DNA from: Sipunculus nudus
Lineage: Eukaryota > Annelida > Sipuncula > Golfingiida > Sipunculidae
Assembly (NCBI GenBank): GCA_026874595.1
Contig: CM049308.1
Coordinates: 97,204,624-97,268,623, forward strand
Direction of reading: 5' to 3'
Length of the DNA: 64,000 nucleotides
Shown here: positions 10,000-19,439 of the stretch, in pieces
Numbering within the stretch: the first letter of the stretch is position 1
Layout: the number at the start of each line of letters is the position of its first letter
The notes under the pieces: generated by a model
What the model was told of the DNA's origin: nothing
Seen by the model: the letters and a program-made list of their open reading frames with translations, nothing else
Databases searched by the model: none
Program-made: the position numbers and the translations under genes

Positions 10000-11793
10000 T
10001 CAAAGGTTTGTATATGATGCCCAGTTTTTGAAGCAATTTTTATAGAAATCTGGCAATTTAGTTGGGAGTCTTGTAACGTCAAAATTTGAACCTATGCAAT
10101 TTAATCCCCCAATGGATGATAATCTGGAATTTATTGGTGCACTGAGCTGGCTTTTTGAGTCAATAAGCAACCTCTTTACCCACATTATTCTTTGAGTACT
10201 TAAACGACATGAAAAGTCACACATTTTCAGACCTTCATCATAAAGATCTAATATTGCAGTGGAATGTTTAACCTTAGCTTTTTTATTTTTCCAAATGAAC
10301 TTATTTAGAAGAGACTTTACCTTCTCTATGATATGTGATGGAGGATCAAGAAAGTTCAAAAGATAAAGTAGTTTTGACAAGGCTAATGACCTTGCAACTT
10401 CAATCCTTCCATAAACAGATAGATTTCTGCTCTTCCAACAATTTAAAATAGTATTCAAGTTTTCAACAGCAGATTGAAAACTGTTATGTAGAATTTTTTT
10501 ATTATATGAAAATTGGATTCCCAACACTTTTATACATTCTGTTCTTAAATCAACCGACTTTAAAGTGTAGTGTGTATCTGTTCTATCTTTCCATTTCCAA
10601 ATCCACGCTATTTCAGATTTTTCATAGTTGACACTCAGTGATGAAAAATTAGCAAATTTATTCAAGACCTCAATTGTTTGTTTTAAAGAGGATATATCCT
10701 GAAGAAAAATTGTGATGTCGTCAGCAAACATACATAACTTTAAATCTACTTTTCCAAGTTTGATTCCCTGAATAACTTTACTATTTCTGATTTCGCTGGC
10801 CAATACTTCGATACATAAAACAAACAAATATGGCGCAAGTGGGTCTCCTTGGCGGACACCACTTTCCAAAGGGAAGTATCCAGATGAGAATCCATTATTT
10901 AGTATGCAGCTTTCTGATTTATTATGTAAAACTTTAATCCATTGGATAAAGGAGTCCCCGAAGCCAAATCTCACTAGAACGGCATAAAGGAATCTATGAT
11001 TTATGGAATCAAAGGCAGCCTGGAGATCGGCACCAAAAACAATTCCAGGTAATTTTAATTCATAGCTGCGTTCACCTTCCTCTGTCCATTGAGCACGAGA
11101 TCGGACTATTGCACCCTTAGTTTTTGAGTCATAATAGCTTTCTAATTCCTCTTTTGTCTTTAAGTAACAGTCTTTATTGTTATCTTTTCCATTTTCAAGG
11201 TTATCAGCCAGCTTGGACATCTTTTCCTCCAGTGAATTTATATACTTTCTCCGTTCATTTGCTTTATTTTTGCAGTATCTAATGGTAAATTCACGAATAG
11301 GATATTTTAGGAACTCCCATTTGAACCTTGGGTCTGTGCACGGTTCACTGCACCATGTTTCGATGTTCTTTTTCATTTTATTGACATATGTCTCATCCTC
11401 GACAAGCGAACAATTAAAACGCCAGTGGGAAGGGCCATATTTACCCTGTTTGGTATTTTTTAAATGAAGAATGAGGGCAGAATGATCTGTATCTACAAAC
11501 GGTATAATTTTGCATTCTGCTACAATATCTTGCACAACGTCTGATACTAAAAACATGTCCAACCGGAGTTGTACTAATGGGTTAAGTGTTCGCCATGTAT
11601 ATTTCCTAATAGTTTCATTTCGGATTCTCCAAATATCACAAAGATGAAATTTTCCCATTATTTCTTTTACGAAGCATATACTCGTTTCCTTTAATTTTGG
11701 ATTACCACCGTTTGCATCTAAACTTGAAAAGTGAAAGTTAAAATCGCCTCCCAATAAAATAGGAGTAGATTCATCTATGTAAATATTAGACAA
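10000..11793 (-). pseudogene. LINE ORF2 endonuclease C-half plus truncated RT, copy 2
   Basis: The longest LINE frame, 597 codons. Endonuclease motifs: GGDFN (residues 15-19), RLDMFLVSD (77-85), DTDHS (101-105). RT motifs: A DLQAAFDS (256-263), B RQGDPLAPYL (314-323), C FADD (356-359), then thumb and connection with WKNKKAKVKHST (501-512). Between residue 238 (EEGERSYEL) and motif A only about 18 residues remain, where related ORF2 proteins have well over a hundred (RT fingers, motifs 0-2). The finger region is therefore deleted even though the frame is open. Copy 1 shares this fusion. The frame then shifts near 10000-10080 into the piece at 9870-10082. Confidence 0.9.
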
Positions 11794-12213
11794 TACATTA
11801 TGGAGATCTTGGAAAAATATTACCTGCTCATTGAGATGGTTAGGTGCATACGAATTAATTAATAAGAAAGGTGCTCCTTGAATAGAGCAATGGAGAATAA
11901 TATATCTGCCATTGTGATCTATATGTAAAGATATTTAAGAATAATCTAGTTTATGACCAATATGAATACTAACACCACAGCTTCTATTAGTATTATGGGA
12001 AAAATAACTTTTCCTTTCCACTGATTTTTTCAAGATGTCTCATCGTCTTTCGTGGAGTGAGTCTCTTGCAAAAAACTTATACCCTCTGACATCTTATGAT
12101 TTACAAGCCAATTAAATACTTTCCTCCTTTTAAAATATTTTCTAAGACCTCGCACATTTAGTGTTGCAAGGGAAAAATTGTGAGTCTATTCTTCTTGTTT
12201 GTTGATAACTCAT
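11794..12213 (-). pseudogene. LINE ORF2 N-terminus (endonuclease N-half), copy 2
   Basis: Read on the minus strand from an ATG at 12213. One frame is open for about 20 codons, then a T-run slip moves the coding signal to another frame, which carries LNVRGL and further on FLQETHST. These are the conserved Asn and Glu motifs of APE-type LINE endonucleases that precede the GGDFN motif of the next piece. A TGA follows the HST motif, and another stop lies within the next 200 bp. About 214 bp separate this start from the ORF1 stop at 12428, a usual ORF1-ORF2 gap. Confidence 0.75.
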
Positions 12214-12427
12214 ATCTGAGAACAAAAGTTACAATACAGATCATTAGTTTTAGAACCAACATTTGACATATTAAAGAGCTGCTGACATTGAGAATGACAA
12301 GGAAAACATTTAAACACAAAGAACTGACGCATGTCATCATATCTATCGTACTTCGTTTGCTCCTTTATATGAATGGTTATACTTTTTAATTTCATAATAA
12401 TTTTCAGATAATAATATGTATATTCGG

Positions 12428-12871
12428 TCAAATTCTAGACAGAATGGTATCAAGTGGAACACCATACTCGATCTGGTGAATTTTCTCCTGGTTATCCTTT
12501 ACATATATTTTGCCAACCCATGTCCATGATGCTGTGACTCTTGGGTCATTCTTGACTCTGTTAAACAACATTTGCATATCGATTCTCATGTCATCAACAA
12601 TCAGTGTTTTTGTTCCTTTGAATTTTCTACGTTCTCTCATCACCCTGATTTTGTCATCTCTCCTCATAAATTTAACAATGATAGGACGAGGTCCTTTTCT
12701 ATCCTTTTTATTGAATGATCCAAGACGGTGTGCCACATCAATATCCCTCTCACGCAGATGTACCCCAAGAGTCCTCTCACATAATCTCAGGACTGTTGCT
12801 CTACAATCTTCGTTTCTGTCACCCTCCATCACCCCATATATTTTAATATTTGACCTACTTATAATGTTCAT
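12428..12871 (-). pseudogene. LINE ORF1, RRM / Transposase_22-like part (copy 2)
   Basis: 147 codons, the same as 6142-6585 apart from a handful of substitutions (for example RPIIVKF here versus RPFIVKF in copy 1, NRVKND versus NSVKND). It has the L1 ORF1p-type pattern NIKIYGV ... DVAHRLG ... RPIIVKF ... RRKFKGTKTLIVDD. It overlaps the coiled-coil frame upstream by 17 bp in another frame, exactly as in copy 1. Confidence 0.8.
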
Positions 12872-13089
12872 AGTGGACAGATTTGGTCTTAGCTTCCAAT
12901 GATTGATTATTTGTGTCCTTAAGCTGATCTTGCATAAGTTCAGAATCTTTCTTCAGTGTCTCTAATTCCTTTCTCAAATTTTCATTCTCTCTCTCCAGGT
13001 TTGTCACTTTATCCTCAAGTTGTAAAGTCCTTTCATCTATCTTTTTATTTATCTCAAAGATAATTTCAACTTTCAACTGGTTTAACATT

Positions 13090-13097
13090 TCTTGAAT
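13090..13097. repeat. 8-bp target-site duplication (left) of nested LINE
   Basis: The sequence tcttgaat borders the T-run end of the nested element and recurs at 14607-14614 on its other side. Copy 1 of the host LINE has this octamer only once at the homologous place (around 6808-6815). This gives the exact pre-insertion state. Confidence 0.92.
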
Positions 13098-13347
13098 GTT
13101 TTTTTTTTTTTATTGGCATAATACATATACATAAACATAGACAGAAATAGGCAACATTTATGTACATATACATACATAATTACAATATACATAGACAAGG
13201 ACAAAACAGTAACTGATACTAATGTGGTGGAAAAAAATGCCTTGTAATTCATAATTCACTTATAAAGTGCATTCATATATATTTATATCTATTTAAACAT
13301 ACATATATATATATATTTATGTAGTCATAACATTCTTACAAGTAATA

Positions 13348-13785
13348 TTACACTATCAGAGGTAATATTGGACTCCATTTCCTCAGATGGTGCGCCATCT
13401 TACATTGTTTTTTTGCAATAATGTATTCTTCCTTTTGCAGTGATTTCACATTTAATATAAAGTTGTTGAACAAAACAGAGTCAGATGAATAACATTTTCC
13501 TTTGTATACTGTGAGTTTGTACAATACTATCATTGTATTCATCAAAATATTTTTTTCAGTAACTGGAAGAATATCAAATATTATATTATTTGGGAGCATA
13601 CCTGACATATTTACATTACATGAGTTCAACCATTCACAGATCCTAAAGTACAGGTTTTTTGTGACTATACAATGACAAAAAAGATGTAATATGGTTTCTT
13701 GATACAAAAAACAATAGTCACATCTACCACTATCAACTAAATTCCATGTGAACAAATGACTGTTTACAGGTAAATAATTATTCAT
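13348..13785 (-). pseudogene. Nested LINE ORF2 C-terminus with CCHC knuckle
   Basis: 145 codons with CDYC...HLFCHC intact, followed by a tail similar in layout to that of the host LINE (for example LPVTEKNIL versus LPVVEENIL, IIAKKQC versus IIARKCG). Upstream, in the same sense direction, a stop lies between this frame and 13900-14361, so it is not translatable as ORF2. Confidence 0.8.
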
Positions 13786-13899
13786 AATTTTATATTGAAA
13801 CTCTCTTGTATACCAGTCAGATGAAATCTTATAAATTGATTGAAATCTTAATTTCTTTTCCTCATTCGTAACATTTAAATATAAATCCCATTTTATTTT

Positions 13900-14590
13900 T
13901 CAGCTCATTATTTTCTTTTCAATAAATTTATTATATAACATTTTTGAATCTAGGTTTGATATCTTAAATGGATCATTCTTAATAAACACAGGATCATCAT
14001 ATTCCTGCATATTCACAGTATGCTCATCTTCTAATATAGTACGCTGATATTTTGATATAGATGACACTATTGATTGTAACTTGAATTTATCTAACTGTGT
14101 TAAATCTCCTTTACCTAGAGTGCTCCAAGATTTTAATGACCCATCAATATTTATTAGATCATGAATGTAATTTATCCCTGCCGCTGACAATTTTTTTGTT
14201 AAAGTAAGATGCTTTGTTGACATTAAATAGTTTGTTATTCCACAATGTTTGTGATAATACTTCAAATTTAGTTGTAGGGTAGCAATCGAAAAGTTCAGCC
14301 CATGAACACAGGCATTATTTATAAAAATTTGGCAGGGAAAGTGGGATCCTCTGTATTTCAAAGTTTGATCGTATGAATGCTACTCCACCAATCTTACGTA
14401 GATAACCTGTCACCAACTTCACCCAAGGTTTATCTTTATCCGTAATTAATCGTTTTATCCATAATACACGTTGGGCTTTTAACATTGATTCTACATCTGG
14501 AACTTTAAGACCACCTTTTTCATAGGATCCAATAGCAGTACAATATTTAACTTTAGGCTTTTTATCCTTCCATATAAATAAGTAAATCAT
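13900..14590 (-). pseudogene. Nested LINE ORF2 thumb/connection fragment
   Basis: Two overlapping frames (14590-14315 and 14361-13900). The first has the IWKDKKPKVKY and KGGLKVPDVES motifs that follow RT in L1/Tx1 ORF2, ending RIPLSLPNFYK. The second continues the protein in a different frame after about residue 22. The frameshift near 14330-14345 shows the element was damaged. The RT core itself is absent because of 5' truncation. Confidence 0.75.
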
Positions 14591-14769
14591 ACTATGTTAA
14601 TCATACTCTTGAATCTTAGATTCAGTGACAGAAGCCATATCTGGTTCCTCCTCCCCCTAAGTTGAGCTAATAGATAGATACTGTTTAAGTTTCTTATAAT
14701 CTAGCTGTGGTGATGTAGAGGAGGATAATGGGGATGACAGGGACCTCTCTCGTTTTTTGTCAACACTCA

Positions 14770-15194
14770 TAATAAATTTTCACTTCGACCATAACAAACA
14801 TTCATTTTGGAGCAAACAAATCACACCCTTACAAACACATTACGTGCATGATGACATAACACCAACAAAAGAGGGCTCCTGGTGTAGGTTAGCATTCAAT
14901 GAAGCGGAGTGCCCGGGTACTCCGGTCATCTAGTGCAGGGGCAAAGACTCTAGGCCAACCATTTACAATGGTCTTTTATGAATTGGTCTTTGCTATTCAA
15001 TTTACAAGTTTCAGAATTATTTAGTGTCAAATTAATTTTATGTCACAAAAAGTTTACAATTTGGTTATTAAGCAAGAAAAAGCAAGTTTTCAATTTTTTA
15101 GACCTCACAAGCGTGTATAACCTACCATAAGTGGCGAAGACTTCAGAGCTTAACAATGTGCGTCGTGCCATTCTGCCACACCAGGGAACCTCTG
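14770..15194 (-). promoter_or_regulatory. LINE 5' UTR, copy 2 (425 bp)
   Basis: The same length as the 5' UTR of copy 1 and nearly identical. Differences include gaagcggag versus gaagtggag and ccaaccatt versus ccaagcatt. It is directly followed by satellite array 3. Regulatory role is by position only. Confidence 0.5.
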
Positions 15195-15408
15195 AGTTAG
15201 TCAGACCTGTAAGCTTTGAGGGGTAGTCATAGCATGTCAGATTAGTCAGACCTGTAAGCTTTGAGGAGTAGTCATAGCATGTCAAGTTAGTCAGACCTGT
15301 AAGCTTTTAGGTGTAGTCATAGCATGTCAAGTTGGTCAGACTAGTAAGCTTTGAGGGGTAGTCATAGCATTTCAAGTTATTCAGACTTGTAAGCTTTGAG
15401 GGGTAGTC
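15195..15408. repeat. 45-bp satellite, array 3 (about 4.7 units)
   Basis: A short terminal array of the 45-bp unit, starting with the 13-bp TSD sequence. Its first units closely follow the first units of array 2 (tgtaagc, gattagtcagacc, gaggagtag, ttggtcagactag), then it breaks off into unrelated sequence at gtctttctaac. It looks like the original right edge of the satellite. Confidence 0.95.
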
Positions 15409-16078
15409 TTTCTAACAAATTTTTATAATGACTTTAATAAAAAAGTTTTTCATGATTGATATATATTGTGATACAACTTGTGAGAATAGATACTGCTGCT
15501 TTGTTCTGCCTCCTTCTCATATCGGTATGTTCAGCAGAGCCACAACACGGGGAATATATATAACATGTATATTTAATATAATAACAGTAAAATAAATATA
15601 AATATGCTAAGGGACTTGTTACCTTTTAAGGGAAAGACATTTTACATTCAACAGTCACAAGTCTAGGCATACTGATTTATGAGTCTTGCTGTCACATATG
15701 CCACAATGCTGAAACGGTGCAGCCTATTTGAACATTATATAAAAAGAACATTTTACACACATTAGTGTACTTACTATAGTACATGTTTTGCATTTGTATG
15801 ACGTGATCACCTCATGATTATTTGATGTGTTTATTTGAATAAACTTGACACCATAACAAATTGGGGGTGAGGAACACATTAAGACATTAATGGTTATATA
15901 TGATGGATACTGCCAGATCAAAAGGAACTTTTGGGATTTGGGGGGGGGTTTTGAGTTTAATATTAACTGTCGGCCAGGTTTTCTTTCACCCGAAGGTTCC
16001 AGTGCATTTCCATCCAATTCATTGTAACCCTGATAGTATCCTTTTAGTAAAAAAAGTTTATCTTTTTTTTCGTGAACG
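15409..16078. other. Unassigned sequence between satellite array 3 and 336-bp repeat
   Basis: A+T-rich sequence with a G-run (about 15940-15950) and a T-run (about 16061-16070). Two modest open frames (15724-16017 minus, 15900-16106 plus) overlap on opposite strands and show no recognisable domain. I see no gene, RNA or mobile-element signature. Confidence 0.55.
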
Positions 16079-16414
16079 GGGAGGGAGTGTATGGTTTTCC
16101 ATATAATAGATACACCCCTTCACTATAAGTGGACTCATTCACTTTGATAAATCACTGCCAGTGGGTCTGAGAGGAGGCATCATCACTTACTAGCTAGCGG
16201 GCCGTGGGTGTAGACCTCACCCTATGGCTCGTAGATAAGTAGGGGTCTCCATGTATGAGGAGGTGATGGTAGTTATAAGCGAAGTTGAGTAGCCCGCAAC
16301 CCTCTATATCTTTAGTAAGGCGTACCCCTATGCATTGACTGGCAGTATACGTTTTGGTCATTTGGTTATGTTAAAATTAAATTTCTGTGTTGTTTTATAT
16401 CACCTATGGGAAAA
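16079..16414. repeat. 336-bp direct repeat, right copy
   Basis: Homologous to 1-336 with about six substitutions. It is preceded by a T-run and 'cgtgaac', and followed by sequence unrelated to 337 onward. The sharp 3' limit at 'ggaaaa' in both copies gives one exact end of the repeated unit. See the left copy for possible interpretations. Confidence 0.85.
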
Positions 16415-16429
16415 TCCGACAATGCCTCA

Positions 16430-16822
16430 AGACATCAAAAACCGTTTCTAAAAATCAGGCATGCTGCGGATAATAAGAAAAACATACCTGGAGAACAAAT
16501 GAAGCTTTTAAACTTGACAATCCCTTCTGGTAACCAAACTGCATAGTCTGTAAAATTTGAAAGGTAAATAGAATAGAAATAGAAAATGCGCGTCAGCAAT
16601 ACTTTTTCATACAGCTTATATTATACAGGCAGCAGAGTTTTCCCACGAAAATCATTAATATTTTTTTTTAAGTTATTTTCGGCATTCATCGCCCACAAAC
16701 AACAACCATCATGTTGCAAAGACGGAACTTCACTCATGTACCTCGAATACACGAGAGCGCCTCACTCCCGTCACATATATATAGTTTTACGTGAACACGC
16801 CAGATGGCGCCAATACACCACA
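16430..16822 (-). mobile_element. Probable 3' LTR of a Ty3/gypsy relic (left limit uncertain)
   Basis: On the minus strand a purine tract (aaaggggagaagag, plus 16823-16837 as the complement) is followed directly by tgtggtgtattggcgcc (plus 16806-16822). This is the layout of a polypurine tract abutting an LTR that begins with TGT. A TATA-like tatatata lies about 40 bp into the putative LTR (16775-16783), as in an LTR promoter. The pol relic lies just upstream in the sense direction. The other LTR end and a partner LTR were not found, so the left boundary is a guess. Confidence 0.5.
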
Positions 16823-17109
16823 CTCTTCTCCCCTTTAAAAGATTCATACTGTAAAAATTACTGGTTCATAATAAACAATACAATCAACTCTTACTGTGTC
16901 CGTAGATTGTATATCTCGCGTATGAAGTGTTAGAACTTCTAACTTCTTTCTAACCATTATCACAAGCATTTTATTTTGTATTTCCACCGTTATCATGTCT
17001 TAGAAACCTGTGGCGAGCTAGTAGCTAACCTCTGATTGTCCCACAATTTACACATTGCTCACGAACATCATTCCCTCTCTGATTAATAACAGGTTCAGTT
17101 TCTCCTTAT

Positions 17110-17906
17110 TTTCTCAAATGCGCAAAACGTTGCCTACCTCTTACCAGCACGAGATACCGCAGAGTTCCTAAACGCTTTGTAACCTTGCCTGAAATGTACT
17201 TCATCGCCTGGTTGTCACGACAACTCTTTACCTGACGATCCCATTTACTTTAAATTCACGGAACTGAGGATGTGTAATGGTTTTCTTTCCGTTAGTCTTG
17301 ATATTTCTCAACAAACTCGTTGACATCTGGCCTCAGCAATTCAAATCTGGTGCCTAACTGTCCTTTGTTTCACATCTCTCCAGACGAACGTCCTGTCACT
17401 GAATGTAGAGTTACTCTCTACACCAATAAGAAGTTAGCTAACTGGTGACTTTCTGACATATCTTTATCAGAATCAATGAAACATTTCTTTAGTATATTTT
17501 CACAGTCTGAACATAGCGTTTTGCCCGGCCATTTGTCACAGGGTGGTATTGTGGTGCTAATGTCTGCTTTACGCCATTACTTCTCAAGAATATTCCAAAT
17601 TCTGCAGATGCTTATGGTGGACCATTGTCCATTGCAGCCTCTTCAGGTTAATCATGAGTACTAACTATATTGCGTAACACTTCAATAGTCTTACTGGCAG
17701 TGGCTGTAGATCCTGAATAACTTCTGACTGATACTATCAGGTATATCTTACCTCTAAATTAACCAAAGTCGATATGGATTCTAGACCATGGTCTGTTAGG
17801 AAATTTCCACGGATACAGTTGAGACATTGGCGGATCCTTCTGTAATAAAAACAAACGTCACATTGTTTTATCTTATCCTCAATTCTCTGATCAAATTCAG
17901 GAAACC
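17110..17906 (-). pseudogene. Ty3/gypsy integrase relic (zinc finger C-half, core, C-terminus)
   Basis: Recognisable pieces on the minus strand are DQRIEDKIKQCDVC (second half of the HHCC finger, CxxC at 17851-17862), WSRIHIDF with the first catalytic Asp, TIEVLRNI, MDNGPP with the second Asp (about 17618-17635), and LAPQYHPVTNGRAKR (about 17520-17570). The position normally held by the catalytic Glu of the D,D-35-E triad is Lys here (RAKR). Further on, LHSVTGRSSGEM and a GKVTKRLGTLRYLV stretch mark the C-terminal region. Stops interrupt all parts. Confidence 0.85.
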
Positions 17907-17911
17907 AACTT

Positions 17912-19345
17912 GATGTGTCGGAACGACACGAATGCCCTAGCCTGGAGCAAATTAGAAATATTTGTTAAATTTTGTTAAATTCTTTAAGTTCAGGAGCTGT
18001 CATATGTTCAAAAGTAGATCAACCAGGACAAAATGCAAACTCGATCTGTAACGGGTCATTATCAAGCAACACACCAAAAATCAGGCCAGTATCTGCAGGC
18101 ATTTTGAAAAAAAGTCCTTACATGTGCATTTTTAAATAAAAATTTCCATTTTTTTTTCTATGAAATTTTCTATGTTCAGGATCTGTCATATGGTCAAAAA
18201 TAGGTCAACTGGGACGAAACGCGAACTTGATTTGTAAGTGGTCATTATGCGCCAACAGACCAAAATTAGGCCAGTATCGGTGAGCATTGCACTGCGAAAC
18301 TAGAATATTAGCAAAAGCTGATAATCAGTTATAAATTTAAATTGGAGAGGTATGTACCATGTTTCATAACAATCCACCAAATGCTTCCTGAGTAATAAGC
18401 TTCTTATTTTTGTTTCTATTCTAAGCTCTATGACCTTGAAAAGTAGGTCAAGATCACCCATCTTTGAACTTCACCAAGATTTTGTAAATATGCAATAGCA
18501 CTGAAGAAATGAAGTTCCTGTGTTGAATACCTTTGGAGATATTCTGCACAAAAGGCCAAATTGAAAAATCAGATAAAAATTCAATAAAAATCAGTAATTG
18601 TAGATGGCGCCACTAAAATTATGACCATCAGACCATCAGTCCCAATGACCAAAGTAAGTTTTGTGAAAATCCACACAATGGTTCCTGAGATATAAGCTTC
18701 TAAGTGTTTTTCTATAATCAGCTCTAAAACAAAGAAAAACAGGTCAAGGTCACCCATCTTCGAACTCGCCCAAGATTTTGTTGATATACATCTTCACCGA
18801 AGAAATAAAAATTCCTACGGCAAATCCTTAAGAAATATCCTGCCCACAAGGCCAAAGGTGAAAAATCAGATAAAAATTCATTAAAAATCTAAAATTGTAG
18901 TCGGCACCACCAAACTTGTGCAGCAGGTACAGACCATCAGTCCCAGTGATCATAGTAAGTTTTATGAAAATCAACCTCGATGAAACGCTAACTCGATCTG
19001 TAACTGGTCATTATCTGCCCACACAAAAAAAATCAGAGCATTATCTGCAGGCATTGTGAAAAAAGGTCCTTACATGTGCACTTGTCATGAAAATTTATAT
19101 TTTTCATGAAATTTTCTATGTTAGGGTGCTGTTAAAGTGTCAAAAGTAGGTCAATCGAGACGAAACGCGAACTCGATCTGTACTTGGTCATTATCTGCCC
19201 ATACACCAAAAATCAGCAGGAAATGTGAAAAAAACCCGTACAACTGTTTGAATTCGGAATGACGGAATGACGGGAGGACGGAAAGACGGAATGACGGACA
19301 TTGGTAAAACTATATGCCCCAGCCACTTTGTGGCGGGAACTTCAA
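17912..19345. repeat. Dispersed repeat, about 1.43 kb, inserted in gypsy integrase
   Basis: This sequence separates two halves of the integrase zinc-finger coding region. 'aactt' occurs at both edges (17907-17911 and 19346-19350) and may be a 5-bp target duplication. Internally it has four related modules with gacgaaacgcgaactcgatc followed by ggtcattat (about 18013, 18197, 18975, 19156), and two longer modules of about 300 bp starting near 18359 and 18655 with aggtcaaggtcaccc-like and gataagcttc-like motifs. Its right end has gacgg-type short repeats and a tatgcccc ending. Such sequence is common in bivalve genomes as far as I know. I recognise no coding region in it. Confidence 0.6.
19260..19302. 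repeat. Short gacggaatgacgg-type repeat
   Basis: Imperfect 8-9-bp steps (gacggaat, gacgggag, gacggaaa, gacggaat, gacggaca) near the right end of the dispersed repeat, directly before attggtaaaactatatgcccc. This combination looks like the conserved 3' end of the repeat family. Confidence 0.75.
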
Positions 19346-19439
19346 AACTTACTACGAGCCCAAGCCTTGGTCCTTACTATTCCCATGTGCTCTTGCTGAA
19401 GCTCTCTCATTCTTGAGGATTGTGCTCACTCGCATTGCC

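Larger units (their letters stand above)
13098..14606 (-). mobile_element. 5'-truncated L1/Tx1-type LINE nested in copy 2
   Basis: A 1,509-bp minus-strand LINE fragment. Its 3' end shows as a T-run (13099 on), followed by a 3' UTR with AT steps and then ORF2 C-terminal pieces. These are 13348-13785 with a zinc knuckle CDYCFLYQETILHLFCHC, 13900-14361, and 14315-14590 with IWKDKKPKVKYCTAI and GGLKVPDVES. It is flanked by tcttgaat on both sides. Its proteins resemble, but clearly differ from, those of the host LINE, so it is a related family and not a copy of it. Truncation at the 5' end, a T-run and a TSD are the standard marks of target-primed reverse transcription. Confidence 0.93.
12855..14769 (-). 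pseudogene. LINE ORF1 coiled-coil part, copy 2, split by nested LINE
   Basis: The same 132-codon frame as 6569-6967 but broken twice. The nested LINE at 13098-14606 separates the N-terminal end (14769-14615) from the coiled coil (13088-12855). In addition a CTC to CTA change on the plus strand (14657-14659) turns a Glu codon into TAG within the acidic patch; copy 1 keeps Glu. The nonsense change is private to copy 2. Confidence 0.85.
8531..15194 (-). mobile_element. L1/Tx1-type LINE, copy 2 (carries a nested LINE)
   Basis: The second copy of the same minus-strand LINE, flanked by the same 13-bp satellite sequence (8518-8530 and 15195-15207). It retains the RT region missing from copy 1 but is interrupted at 13098-14606 by another LINE. 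Removing the nested element and one target-site copy gives about 5,147 bp; adding the deletion back to copy 1 gives about 5,143 bp. The two copies are nearly identical: I find about five substitutions across 1.36 kb of ORF2. Its 3' tail region (8531-8585) is longer and more pyrimidine-rich than in copy 1. It is inactive because of stops and frameshifts. Confidence 0.93.

Noticed and set aside
6224-12902. 130-codon plus-strand frames at 6224-6616 and 12510-12902, and 96-codon ones at 4890-5180 and 11177-11467
   Set aside because: They are antisense shadows of LINE ORF1 and ORF2.
15724-16106. 97-codon minus and 68-codon plus frames
   Set aside because: They overlap on opposite strands in low-complexity A+T-rich DNA with no recognisable domain or codon bias.
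1-16414. The 336-bp pair as LTRs of one 16-kb retrotransposon
   Set aside because: There is no TG...CA ends, no primer-binding site or polypurine tract at the right places, and the interior is satellite and minus-strand LINEs, not gag-pol.
16586-16933. 115-codon plus-strand frame
   Set aside because: It lies across the putative LTR and polypurine tract of the minus-strand gypsy relic and is most likely a chance frame.
17476-17664. 62-codon plus-strand frame
   Set aside because: It is antisense to clear integrase motifs on the minus strand.
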